Shown: positions 25,863-34,143 of the stretch, one piece after another | Layout: each line of letters begins with the position of its first letter | How positions within the stretch are numbered: the first letter of the stretch is position 1 | NCBI RefSeq assembly: GCF_001719045.1 | Contig: NZ_CP015423.1 | Coordinates: 1,674,001-1,738,000 of the forward strand | DNA: 64,000 nucleotides | DNA from: Paenibacillus polymyxa | GTDB taxonomy: Bacteria; Bacillota; Bacilli; Paenibacillales; Paenibacillaceae | Direction of reading: 5' to 3' | The notes under the pieces: generated by a model | Database searches by the model: none | The model's input: the letters and a program-made list of their open reading frames with translations, nothing else | Told to the model about the DNA's origin: nothing | Program-made: the position numbers and the translations under genes

Positions 25863-27380
25863 CTACACCTTTTTCTGTTTTCCGGATTGCATTCGTTCGG
25901 CCAGACGCAGCAGTTCATCCAATTCTTCCTCAGATACAGACTCCTCGGAAGGATGATCCTGAACGATTGGAATGGATGGCTTGGCTGGCCCGCTATTTTT
26001 GGCATATGCGCGGGATCGACCGCCGGAAGGAGAAGCAGAGGACTGTTTTCCTTTTACCTTGGCTTGATCCCTTATATATTGAACGGCTTTTTCGTAAGTG
26101 TTTACCTGCTTAAGCAGCATGTTGGAAGCAACGGCCTCGACAAAGTTGCGGTTAATCCGCTGATCGCTCCCAGATACGAGCAGTGACATCAAATAATGGA
26201 TCAGCACGTTGATGACTTCACCGGGCAGCTTATAGCTGATATCAATTTTCTCGAATATATCCAGCAGGTTACCGGGAACCGTGCCAGGGAAAAAGGTTTG
26301 CAGCAAGCGACGATAAGGCTCGTTGCGCAACATCATATTATACTGGTGAATGTCACATTTGGCTGTGAATTGTGGTGGAACCTCCACATAAAATTCCATT
26401 TCCACAGCCTGTTCTGCAGGCGGCTCTTCAGATGTGGAAGTTTCCCTCTGGCGCAAGGCAACCACTTTGGCGGCCTGTACCTGCTGTTCCTCCTGACGCT
26501 TCCGATCCTGTCTGGAGTGCTGACTAGCTCGAAGCTGAAGCTCATCGAGCAACAAATCGCCTGCTTCGGTAAAAATACCATCCTCATCCAGCAAGCGACT
26601 AATATCCTGTACAGAAAGGTCAAATTTGCGAACAACGTAATTGACCATGCCTAACTGCTCGTGCTCAAACCGAAGACGTTCCACGTGCTTACGATTGGCA
26701 GATTCACGCGGAAAACGGAGAATAATATCTGCATAATTCAATGCTTCCTCCGATTCTGACGCTAGTGCCCCAGTCTGACGACTAGTGGACACCTCGGACA
26801 GCGCCTGCTCCAGTTCATAATCTATAACATGGGTATTCAGTTCAAATAACTCGTAGAAAGGAATCGAAATATTCTCTTTATTATAGGAAGAATGCGACCA
26901 TTCGCTAGATTCCCTGCTCCACAACGATTCTCTCAGAGAAAGCACTGCAAACTTACCGATTTTGTCTCTCAACAAAAGGGTGAGATGCTGTGTTCTGAAA
27001 AATTCAGCAGGTGCAAGCGGTGGCTGCATCTCATATTCGTACATATAGTCGTCCGTTTCGGGTGCATACAGCCTGGACGTCTGTAACAGACCGACGGCCT
27101 CCAGCTTGGAGGTCTGTTCAATCAAATACTTGCGTCCCTTCTCACTCGGCTCCAGTCCCAGTGTCAGAAAAAGGCGACGCTGCTGTTCCAACGGCGAATA
27201 ACCGATTTGTCCAACTGGCACATGCTGGAACAACAGTCGATACAGACTGACCGCAAATGCGCCTACCATCGGCTGATAGACGCTTCCCAGCATCAATTCA
27301 TCCAGTGCGCTCAAGCCAAATTCCCGATAAACGCAATAGCGGTGGTTCTCAGTATAGTGCAGCAGGTTTTTCATCCGCAT
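25863..27380 (-). CDS. dnaB: Replication initiation and membrane attachment protein DnaB
   Basis: A 505-aa protein of the Firmicute DnaB type (not the helicase). It recruits the helicase-loader complex to oriC at the membrane. The N terminus LHYTENHRYCVYREFGLSALDELMLGSVYQPMVG is typical; DnaD-like (DDBH) domains lie in the middle and near residues 330-450. A basic, Ser/Pro-rich stretch near 450-480 precedes an acidic C terminus. It is cotranscribed with dnaI. The usual nrdR neighbour is not in the window. Confidence 0.9.
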   Translation of the reverse strand: MRMKNLLHYTENHRYCVYREFGLSALDELMLGSVYQPMVGAFAVSLYRLLFQHVPVGQIGYSPLEQQRRLFLTLGLEPSEKGRKYLIEQTSKLEAVGLLQTSRLYAPETDDYMYEYEMQPPLAPAEFFRTQHLTLLLRDKIGKFAVLSLRESLWSRESSEWSHSSYNKENISIPFYELFELNTHVIDYELEQALSEVSTSRQTGALASESEEALNYADIILRFPRESANRKHVERLRFEHEQLGMVNYVVRKFDLSVQDISRLLDEDGIFTEAGDLLLDELQLRASQHSRQDRKRQEEQQVQAAKVVALRQRETSTSEEPPAEQAVEMEFYVEVPPQFTAKCDIHQYNMMLRNEPYRRLLQTFFPGTVPGNLLDIFEKIDISYKLPGEVINVLIHYLMSLLVSGSDQRINRNFVEAVASNMLLKQVNTYEKAVQYIRDQAKVKGKQSSASPSGGRSRAYAKNSGPAKPSIPIVQDHPSEESVSEEELDELLRLAERMQSGKQKKV

Positions 27381-27725
27381 TCCAACATTCTTCCTTTCCT
27401 GACATAACGGTCTCCAAGATGTTTTTCTATTCTATCATACTTGCCTTCTCGTGGGACCAACAAAATAAGGGCAATTGTTCTCCTTTTTGGCAGCCATATT
27501 CGTCTGAGTTCTACTTTTTTCGAGAATACTAACTATTTTATGACTTTGTGACCTGCATCATGGTAAAAATAAAATTCTTCACACTTCTTTCATTGGTGAA
27601 AAGCTTTACTTTGAGCTACAATATAATGGTTAAGCATCACGTATTGGATACAGGAAAGATATAAGGAAGTACACATATTTCGGTTAAGCCGATTATCATT
27701 TACAGATCGTAAAGGAGTGTAGATC
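27381..27725. other. Divergent promoter region of dnaB and hemQ
   Basis: 345 bases with no gene. A perfect TATAAT at 27622-27627 faces hemQ but lacks a good -35 at the right distance. It is A+T-rich. No riboswitch or repeat was recognised. Confidence 0.4.
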
Positions 27726-28505
27726 GTGAGTCAACATCAACCACAACAAACCCCAGCAACACCCAACGAAGTAGCCTCCACACTGGAAGGCTGGTATGCG
27801 CTTCACGATTTCCGGTCCATCAACTGGACAGCATGGAAGACCGCAGACGATGAAGAGCGCGCCGGAGCACTGGACGAGCTTCAAGAGTTTATGAAGGAAT
27901 GGAACGTTACCGAGGAAGCGGGTCTGGGCAGCTCAGCTGTCTATACTGTAGTTGGACAAAAGGCTGATTTTGTCATGATGCACCTGCGCGAAACGCTAGA
28001 AGACCTCAATAAACTGGAAAATGACTTTAACAAAACAACCTTCGCCAAATATACAACCAAAACCTATTCTTATGTGAGTGTGGTGGAACTAAGTAATTAT
28101 TTGAGCAAAGATGAAGATCCAATGCAAAATCCACAAATCGTCGCACGATTGAAGCCCGTATTAAACAAGGCGCGTTATATTTGCTTCTATCCAATGAACA
28201 AAAAACGTGACCTGGACGACAACTGGTATATGCTTTCGATGGACGAGCGTCGCACCTTGATGCGCAGCCACGGTTTAATTGGACGCAGCTATGCTGGCAA
28301 AGTAAAGCAAATCATTTCCGGTTCCGTCGGCTTTGACGATTGGGAATGGGGCGTAACACTGTTCTCCGATGACGCACTTCAGTTCAAGAAGCTAATCTAC
28401 GAAATGCGTTTTGATGAAGTCAGTGCCCGTTACGGTGAATTCGGCTCCTTCTATGTCGGCAGCGTGTTGAATGAAGAGACATTTGAAGACATGTTGAAAC
28501 TGTAA
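27726..28505 (+). CDS. hemQ: Coproheme decarboxylase HemQ
   Basis: A 259-aa chlorite-dismutase-family protein of the Firmicute HemQ type. It oxidatively decarboxylates coproheme III to heme b with peroxide, the last step of the coproporphyrin-dependent route. The diagnostic block [14 protein letters not shown] carries the catalytic Tyr. [20 protein letters not shown] and [17 protein letters not shown] (with the proximal His) follow. The GTG start has AAAGGAGTG upstream. It is a single gene ended by a terminator, next to NDH-2, which fits respiratory heme demand. Confidence 0.92.
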   Translation: MSQHQPQQTPATPNEVASTLEGWYALHDFRSINWTAWKTADDEERAGALDELQEFMKEWNVTEEAGLGSSAVYTVVGQKADFVMMHLRETLEDLNKLENDFNKTTFAKYTTKTYSYVSVVELSNYLSKDEDPMQNPQIVARLKPVLNKARYICFYPMNKKRDLDDNWYMLSMDERRTLMRSHGLIGRSYAGKVKQIISGSVGFDDWEWGVTLFSDDALQFKKLIYEMRFDEVSARYGEFGSFYVGSVLNEETFEDMLKL

Positions 28506-28538
28506 GACGCAGACATCAACTCTTACTGAATAGAACCG

Positions 28539-28583
28539 AGGATTTCGTGAACTCCCACTTACGGGACGACGGAATCCTTTTTT
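28539..28583 (+). terminator. Terminator of hemQ
   Basis: An imperfect stem of AGGATTTCGTG and CGACGGAATCCT around a loop with its own small hairpin, followed by TTTTTTT. Confidence 0.7.
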
Positions 28584-28619
28584 TATAAGACCTAAAACTA
28601 TAATAGATAACAAGAACAA

Positions 28620-28668
28620 TGAAAAAAAGGCCTCCGAGCTCCTGTATAAGAGCTGTGGAAACCTTTTT
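28620..28668 (-). terminator. Terminator of ndh
   Basis: On the minus strand AAAGGTTTCCACAGCTC and GAGCTCGGAGGCCTTT form a long imperfect stem, followed by TTTT. It lies about 40 bases after the ndh stop. Confidence 0.6.
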
Positions 28669-28708
28669 CTGCTCGTATTGTTTTTGCATGTTGACTACTC
28701 GTCTGAGG

Positions 28709-29899
28709 TTAGAAAAACCGCCCTTTTTTCAGTACCAGTGGAATTCCGCCTATGATGAACAGATAGCGGAGATCGACAATTTTTTTCAATTGTGCGGCCA
28801 CCCAGCCTTTTATTTTGCGTTTGCCCACCACGGCGACGGCTTCGCCTTTTCCAAGCGAAGCAACCGTCCCTTTGTTGGAAAATACGAACTTGTGCAGCTC
28901 CTTTTTGCGAAGAGTAGCGGCCAGATTCTTGGCACAAAGGACCCCTTGCTGCATCGCAATTTGGGCAGTCGGTGGATAAGGACGTCCTTCGGGATTAAAC
29001 ATCAGGGAGCTGTCCCCGATAATAAAAATATCATCGTGGCCGGGTGCACGCAGAAAATCGTCGATTTTCACCCTTCCGCGCATCACTTCGAATCCGGCTT
29101 TCTCAATTAATCCGTTCCCACGAATCCCTCCCGTCCACACCACCGTGCAGGCTTCGATTTTCTCACCCTCACCAACGATTACACCATCCTGCAAGCATTC
29201 CTTAATCGGAATTCCAATGCGGAAGGTGACCCCTTTACGCTTAAGGACATCCATCGCATACTCCACCAGTTCAGGATCGAACCCTGGCAGTGCCGTAGGA
29301 GCTGCCTCGACGTTAATGATTTGAATCCGGTTAAAATCGATATCATACGCTCTAGCGAGCTGTGGCAAACGATCCGCCAACTCCGCTACAAACTCAATCC
29401 CGCTGAAACCAGCGCCCCCAACGACAAAATTGAGGCGACCTGGCTTACCGTCATTTTTATACAGGGCCAGTTGGTATTCAATATGCTCACGAATCAGGCG
29501 AACCGAGTTAATACTGCGAATCGTCAGCGCGAACTTATCCATCCCCGGAATACCGAATGTTTCTGGCTCCCCGCCTAGTCCGATGACCAAATAATCGTAG
29601 GACAGCGAGCCATCCTCCAGCACGATTTTTTTCTCCTTTGGTATGATTTCCTTAACCGTTCCTTTGACTAAATCCACCTTGAACTCATCGATTAGCTGAG
29701 CAATCGGAATCCTTGAATGTTCAATCGTATCTGTACCTGCCGCGGGCATATGAAGATGTGTCGTAATATAGTGGTAATCATGACGGTTAATCAGCGTGAC
29801 ATCCGCCTCATTGTGCTTGAGCTCCTTTTGCAATTGCTGAGCCGTCAATATACCGCCATATCCGGCGCCCACAATGACAATTTTGGGAATACTGCTCAT
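28709..29899 (-). CDS. ndh: Type II NADH dehydrogenase
   Basis: A 396-aa monotopic NDH-2 that passes electrons from NADH to menaquinone without pumping protons. The FAD fold IVIVGAGYGGILTAQQL opens the protein; the NADH fold FVVGGAGFSGIEFVAEL lies in the middle. DDIFIIGDSSLM and PPTAQIAMQQG are the family FAD and quinone-site blocks, and the C-terminal amphipathic helix anchors it. The start at 29899 has GGAAGGGG upstream. It is divergent from yumC. It shares the menaquinone pool with succinate dehydrogenase, which is in the same window. Confidence 0.92.
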   Translation of the reverse strand: MSSIPKIVIVGAGYGGILTAQQLQKELKHNEADVTLINRHDYHYITTHLHMPAAGTDTIEHSRIPIAQLIDEFKVDLVKGTVKEIIPKEKKIVLEDGSLSYDYLVIGLGGEPETFGIPGMDKFALTIRSINSVRLIREHIEYQLALYKNDGKPGRLNFVVGGAGFSGIEFVAELADRLPQLARAYDIDFNRIQIINVEAAPTALPGFDPELVEYAMDVLKRKGVTFRIGIPIKECLQDGVIVGEGEKIEACTVVWTGGIRGNGLIEKAGFEVMRGRVKIDDFLRAPGHDDIFIIGDSSLMFNPEGRPYPPTAQIAMQQGVLCAKNLAATLRKKELHKFVFSNKGTVASLGKGEAVAVVGKRKIKGWVAAQLKKIVDLRYLFIIGGIPLVLKKGRFF

Positions 29900-29921
29900 G
29901 CTTCTACCCCTTCCGATATAC

Positions 29922-29938
29922 ATAATCATAATCATTAA
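29922..29938. promoter_or_regulatory. Possible Fur-like site upstream of ndh
   Basis: ATAATCATAATCATTAA matches about 11 of 15 bases of the Fur consensus on the minus strand and lies 23 bases before the ndh start. The match is weaker than at 8197-8211, and A+T-rich sequence can give it by chance. Confidence 0.3.
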
Positions 29939-30143
29939 TTGTTCACAGCTGTTCTCTCAAAACGGTTAATTGATACTCACAGAAAAGTCTTCATCAAATA
30001 TTAATCGCTTTAACTTTGCAAGCGGAACCCAGCAGTTTATAATGATAAACAGTGAATCATGCGTTCGGCGGCTATCTGAACCTCTATGCGGCTGATTCAA
30101 TATCTACAAATCCCATACTATCCCTTTCGGAGGTGTTTTTAGA

Positions 30144-31148
30144 GTGACAGCTCAATCCACAGGTGCGGAGATCCGCGATCTGATTATTATCGGAGGCGGT
30201 CCAGCCGGTATTTTCGCCGCTTTTTACGGAGGAATGCGTCAGGCATCCGTCACCTTAATTGAAAGTATGCCCCAACTGGGCGGCCAGCTTGCAGCCCTTT
30301 ATCCTGAAAAATATATTTATGACGTTGCTGGCTTTCCTAAAGTGACTGCACAAGAACTGGTTAACAATTTGGTTCAACAAATGAACCACTTTAATCCAGA
30401 GGTGCAGCTAGAAGAGAAAGTCGTATCGTTAGAGAAAAAGGAAGAACGCCACTTCATTGTAAAAACAGACAAAGGTGGCGAGTATCATGGTAAAGCGGTT
30501 ATTATTACCGCTGGTGTTGGTGCTTTCGAGCCGCGCAGACTGGATCTTCCAGGTGCCGAGCGTTTTGAAAAAACGAACCTGCATTACTTTGTCAGCGACC
30601 TGAGCAAATTTGCAGGCCGAAAAGTGCTTATCAGTGGTGGTGGTGACTCTGCTGTAGACTGGGCACTTATGCTGGAACCGATTGCAGAACAGGTTACATT
30701 GATTCACCGCCGTGACAAATTCCGTGCGCATGAACACAGTGTCGAAAACCTCCTCGCTTCCAAAGTAAACGTTATTACACCAACGGAAATTACAGAATTG
30801 CATGGAGAAGACACGATTACTAAAGTCACTCTTGCTCATGTAAAAACCAAAGAAACACAGGAAATCGAAGTGGACGATGTGATCGTTAACTTTGGATTTG
30901 TATCCACACTTGGCCCGATTGCTGAATGGGGAATTGAAATCGAAAGTAACTCTATCGTGGTCGACTCTCGCCAGGAAACAAATATTCCCGGCATTTTCGC
31001 CGCAGGGGACATTACGACCTATCCAGGCAAGCTCAAGCTGATTGCGGTCGGCTTTGGTGAAGCTCCTACGGCAGTCAACAACGCCAAGGTCTATGTAGAT
31101 CCAGATGCCAAGTTGTCTCCCGGCCACAGCAGTAACATGAAATTGTAG
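30144..31148 (+). CDS. yumC: Ferredoxin/flavodoxin--NADP reductase, YumC type
   Basis: A 334-aa thioredoxin-reductase-like flavoprotein that lacks the CxxC redox pair, as in Bacillus YumC. It transfers electrons between NADPH and ferredoxin or flavodoxin. FAD fold [40 protein letters not shown] is the typical family block; NADPH fold [15 protein letters not shown]; and the C-terminal [19 protein letters not shown]. The start is GTG with CGGAGGTG upstream. It is divergent from ndh and ends in a strong terminator. Confidence 0.93.
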   Translation: MTAQSTGAEIRDLIIIGGGPAGIFAAFYGGMRQASVTLIESMPQLGGQLAALYPEKYIYDVAGFPKVTAQELVNNLVQQMNHFNPEVQLEEKVVSLEKKEERHFIVKTDKGGEYHGKAVIITAGVGAFEPRRLDLPGAERFEKTNLHYFVSDLSKFAGRKVLISGGGDSAVDWALMLEPIAEQVTLIHRRDKFRAHEHSVENLLASKVNVITPTEITELHGEDTITKVTLAHVKTKETQEIEVDDVIVNFGFVSTLGPIAEWGIEIESNSIVVDSRQETNIPGIFAAGDITTYPGKLKLIAVGFGEAPTAVNNAKVYVDPDAKLSPGHSSNMKL

Positions 31149-31166
31149 TCTAGTTTAGACTATGAC

Positions 31167-31220
31167 AAAAAAGGGTATTTTACTCCAAATTTGAATCTTT
31201 GGAGTGAAATACCCTTTTTT
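31167..31220 (+). terminator. Terminator of yumC
   Basis: A long nearly perfect stem: AAAAAAGGGTATTT, ACTCCAAA, a loop, TTTGGAGT, AAATACCCTTTTTT. It is symmetric and could act in both directions. Confidence 0.85.
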
Positions 31221-31251
31221 ACGGTGTGCCTATTCGTTGCAGTGATTGTCC

Positions 31252-31282
31252 GTAAAGTCATCCGAACCCTGAATGACTTTAC
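31252..31282. other. Perfect 10-bp hairpin downstream of sda
   Basis: GTAAAGTCAT pairs with ATGACTTTAC around an 11-base loop, 27 bases past the sda stop. There is no T-run on either side. It may be an mRNA 3' stabiliser or an incomplete terminator of sda. Confidence 0.4.
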
Positions 31283-31308
31283 AGTCGCAGTACGAGAGCT
31301 TGTCCGGT

Positions 31309-31452
31309 CTAATGAAGGACTACGGCTGTATTCATCTCTAGATTTCTTTTGTGAATCTCAGCCAGCAACAGTGCAATGAAGTCACATTCAAGTTTAAGCT
31401 CGATTGCCATCTGATAGGAATCCAAAAGCATTTCATCCGTCAGCATAGCCAT
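31309..31452 (-). CDS. sda: Sda, checkpoint inhibitor of sporulation kinases
   Basis: A 47-aa protein that matches the Sda helical hairpin: LTDEMLLDSYQMAIELKLE then FIALLLAEIHKRNL. In Bacillus subtilis Sda (46-52 aa) binds the dimerisation domain of KinA and KinB and blocks sporulation when replication is disturbed or starting. The ATG at 31452 is 11 bases from AAAGGAAAGG; GTG 31461 is too close to it. The upstream region carries at least three exact DnaA boxes. That fits the known direct control of sda by DnaA. Confidence 0.9.
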   Translation of the reverse strand: MAMLTDEMLLDSYQMAIELKLECDFIALLLAEIHKRNLEMNTAVVLH

Positions 31453-31523
31453 CCTCGACACAACCTTTCCTTTTATTTCAAAATCTATTCTATCAAAATA
31501 CCAAAATCGGAACAAGCGTTCTG

Positions 31524-31623
31524 TTATCCACAGTCAATTGTGGAAATCCTGTGTATAAATTGTTGGTAAGTGTCGTTAACCCATATATGTGACAGGGGAT
31601 AATGTGGACAATATTTATACACA
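31524..31623. promoter_or_regulatory. DnaA-box cluster upstream of sda
   Basis: Three perfect TTATNCACA boxes: TTATCCACA at 31524-31532 (plus), TTATACACA at 31550-31558 (minus) and TTATACACA at 31615-31623 (plus). Two near matches are at 31539-31547 (ATTTCCACA, minus) and 31603-31611 (TTGTCCACA, minus). All lie 70-170 bases upstream of sda. In Bacillus DnaA activates sda through such boxes, so replication initiation would be signalled to the sporulation kinases. Confidence 0.8.
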
Positions 31624-31733
31624 GAATTTTGACGCTCGAACACAAAAAAAATATTTTTATTATTTATACAAATATATTATATTTAGCGTCTTGTTAATAG
31701 ATTAAATTGGAATTTTATTGAAGAAAACAGAAA

Positions 31734-32390
31734 TTATTGAGGTCTTGTATTAACCTCTAAAATCCATACGCGTCCATTCTGATCAAGCCCGTAATCAAAT
31801 CCCAGTTGTCCGATCCCGGGAAATCTCCTTTCCAGTACAGGAATACAGCGTTGTGTAAGTTCAATGATCTCTCGCCGCTTTTGAATAGCAAGCCGCCGGG
31901 GATATATCATCCGAAGTGCCTCTGTTCCCTTCAGCAAAGTGCCCCCCTTGCACAGATTCGTAATGACCAGCCCAGGCCGAGCATGACGTGCAACCACCGC
32001 ACGAAAATCCCACCTCTGCCCTTCCTTCACAACTTTGACTCGATAGTCGACAGGTCTACCTTGAATACTTGCCAGTTGGATGCCTTGTTGAATGAGATAT
32101 GGACGTTGGATTCGGAGCTTATGGATTCCGATTACAAGCGCTCTAAAATGACTGAACCGGTGCGTGTGCTCCATACGCGTACAGGTGTATCCCCTACGCT
32201 CCTGTGCCACACGCATGACTCCGACTCCTCCGCCTCCTTTCACAGGTTTTATAAATACAAAAGCATGCCGCCGCAGCATCATGCGCAATTGTTCTTCACT
32301 ATATAGACAGGTTTCCGGTATATAAACGGCGGTATGTGGATGGTGGAGCAGCGCCTTCGTCTTTAGCCATTTGCTTGCAAGTTGTCTCAT
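31734..32390 (-). CDS. YheC/YheD-like ATP-grasp protein (short form)
   Basis: A 218-aa protein that matches the ATP-grasp part of the YheC/YheD family, which are spore coat-associated proteins in Bacillus. FVFIKPVKGGGGVGVMRV near 46-63 is the phosphate-binding Gly-rich loop. VDYRVKVVKEGQRWDFRAVVARHA and GFDYGLDQNGRVWILEVNTRPQ hold the ATP-Mg ligands, including the terminal Glu-x-Asn. Bacillus members are about 360-450 aa with an extra N-terminal domain that is absent here. The ATG has GGAGAGGG. Ligase substrate and role are unknown. Confidence 0.78.
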   Translation of the reverse strand: MRQLASKWLKTKALLHHPHTAVYIPETCLYSEEQLRMMLRRHAFVFIKPVKGGGGVGVMRVAQERRGYTCTRMEHTHRFSHFRALVIGIHKLRIQRPYLIQQGIQLASIQGRPVDYRVKVVKEGQRWDFRAVVARHARPGLVITNLCKGGTLLKGTEALRMIYPRRLAIQKRREIIELTQRCIPVLERRFPGIGQLGFDYGLDQNGRVWILEVNTRPQ

Positions 32391-32607
32391 CTAACCCTCT
32401 CCTTTCGCCGTCAGTTATACTTATACATACTCAACAGGAATGTTCTATTCTTGGATGATTGTCCGCGGCATGTGCCTATTTCGACAAGATCATGGCGAAC
32501 GGTAGCATGCACCGAACATCACTGGTACAATGACAATAATCTACTACCATTTGCACGGAGCAACGGAAATTACCGGCAAATCGTTTTTTCAACAAGGAGG
32601 TCAACTC

Positions 32608-34143
32608 ATGAATAGCAAAATTGGCATCATGGACATTGGCTCAAACTCCATTCGTCTGGTGATCTATGAAATGACAGAGACAGGGGCCTATCGAATTGTG
32701 CAGGAATGCAAAGAAGCTGCCCGACTGAGCGAAAAGGTTGGGGCCAACGGCCGTATGGAACGGGAGGCGATTCGAAGCATCGCTCCATTGCTGCGCCAAT
32801 TTATGGCGGTATGCCATATGCACGGGGTGGTCCGTATGCGTGCAGCAGCAACAGCAGCCATCCGCAATGCCACGAATTCGGACGAAATCGTCCAATGGAT
32901 CGCGGAGGAGACAAATTTAACACTGGAAATACTGAGCGGGGAGCAAGAAGGCTATGCCGGTTTTCTGGGCGTAGTGAACACTATGAATGTGAGTGACGGA
33001 ATCATTATTGACATCGGGGGTGGTAGTACCGAAATTACGCTGTTCCGCGATCGAAAGCGACTGCATACGGTGTCATTTCCCTTTGGCGCCGTCAATATGA
33101 ATTGGCGCTTTGGACGTGAGGTTAAGAATGGCGAATGGTCTCCTCAGCAGATTGAGGAAATGGAGAGCTTTGTCCGTTCTTCACTGCAAAATCATGATTG
33201 GATCTTCTCCAATCCGGGTCTGCCATTCATCGGGCTGGGCGGAACCCTGCGTACTTTGGCTAAAATCAATCAGAAGCGGCAGGATTACTCACTTCCTGTG
33301 ACGCACCATTACGAAATGACGATAGAAGATGTCGATTACTTCTATGGCAGTCTGCCCCATCTTCCCTATGAAAAACGCAAAAAAACAGCCGGCCTGTCCA
33401 AGGACAGAGCCGACATCATTGTACCGGGTCTTATTATATTGAAAACGATATTTGAAGCTGCTCAAGGCTCCGCGTATTTGGTCAGTGGAGCGGGTCTGCG
33501 AGACGGCCTATTTCATGAGCTGGTCAATGCTGAACAGCCCGTGGTAGCTAATCCGCTTATCACATCCATTCGCAATATCCTTTCGTTTGCTGTCCCGGTT
33601 AGTGAAGCGCATGTCAAGCGGGTTAACGAGTACGCCGTCCGTCTTTATGACACATTGGCTAACGGAACCTCAGCTGCTATGGACAAGCGCTTGTTACTGA
33701 CCGCAGCAACTCTTTACAAAACGGGGGCTGCCCTGAATTATTATCATTTCCGCCAGAATTCCGTATTCTGGATTTTACATGCAGGCATTGGCGGTCTGTC
33801 CCATAGGGAAACGGTACTAGCCGCGTTGATCGCGGATTACCATCCCAAGAACCGGACTCCCCGTTTGCTACGCACACATGCCGATATTTTGGAGCCTTCC
33901 GACGAGGAACGTGTACATCGGCTCGGCTCGCTGCTCCAGCTCGCGATTGGCATGGATCGGAGTGAGTCAGGAATGATTACCAGCATCAATCCCACTACAG
34001 GGGATGACGCACTGCATCTTCGTCTGGAAAGCAAGAGTGAACCCATATTAGAACAACGGGAGCTAGAATCGGTTGCCAAGGATTTCCAAAAGGCGTGGAA
34101 CCTTACATTGTCGTGGTCCATTCTACCTTCTTCCAATTTCTAA
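32608..34143 (+). CDS. ppx: Exopolyphosphatase (Ppx/GppA family) with C-terminal HD-like region
   Basis: A 511-aa Ppx/GppA phosphatase that releases phosphate from polyphosphate ends, or converts pppGpp to ppGpp. Actin-like ATPase-fold motifs: GIMDIGSNSIRLVIYE at the N terminus, the catalytic Glu in EGYAGFLGV, IIDIGGGSTEI and VSGAGLRDGL. From about residue 320 to the end is a helical region of the HD-superfamily type found in long Ppx proteins (HAGIGGLSHRETVLAALIAD). The start at 32608 has CAAGGAGG. It is convergent with ppk and overlaps it by 41 bases. Confidence 0.9.
   Translation: MNSKIGIMDIGSNSIRLVIYEMTETGAYRIVQECKEAARLSEKVGANGRMEREAIRSIAPLLRQFMAVCHMHGVVRMRAAATAAIRNATNSDEIVQWIAEETNLTLEILSGEQEGYAGFLGVVNTMNVSDGIIIDIGGGSTEITLFRDRKRLHTVSFPFGAVNMNWRFGREVKNGEWSPQQIEEMESFVRSSLQNHDWIFSNPGLPFIGLGGTLRTLAKINQKRQDYSLPVTHHYEMTIEDVDYFYGSLPHLPYEKRKKTAGLSKDRADIIVPGLIILKTIFEAAQGSAYLVSGAGLRDGLFHELVNAEQPVVANPLITSIRNILSFAVPVSEAHVKRVNEYAVRLYDTLANGTSAAMDKRLLLTAATLYKTGAALNYYHFRQNSVFWILHAGIGGLSHRETVLAALIADYHPKNRTPRLLRTHADILEPSDEERVHRLGSLLQLAIGMDRSESGMITSINPTTGDDALHLRLESKSEPILEQRELESVAKDFQKAWNLTLSWSILPSSNF

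Noticed and set aside
30429..31127. A 232-codon minus-strand open frame
   Set aside because: It is antisense to yumC. The codon pattern is that of a shadow of the real gene; no start signal.
31806..32306. A 166-codon plus-strand frame opposite the YheC/D-like gene
   Set aside because: Antisense to an ATP-grasp gene with intact motifs.
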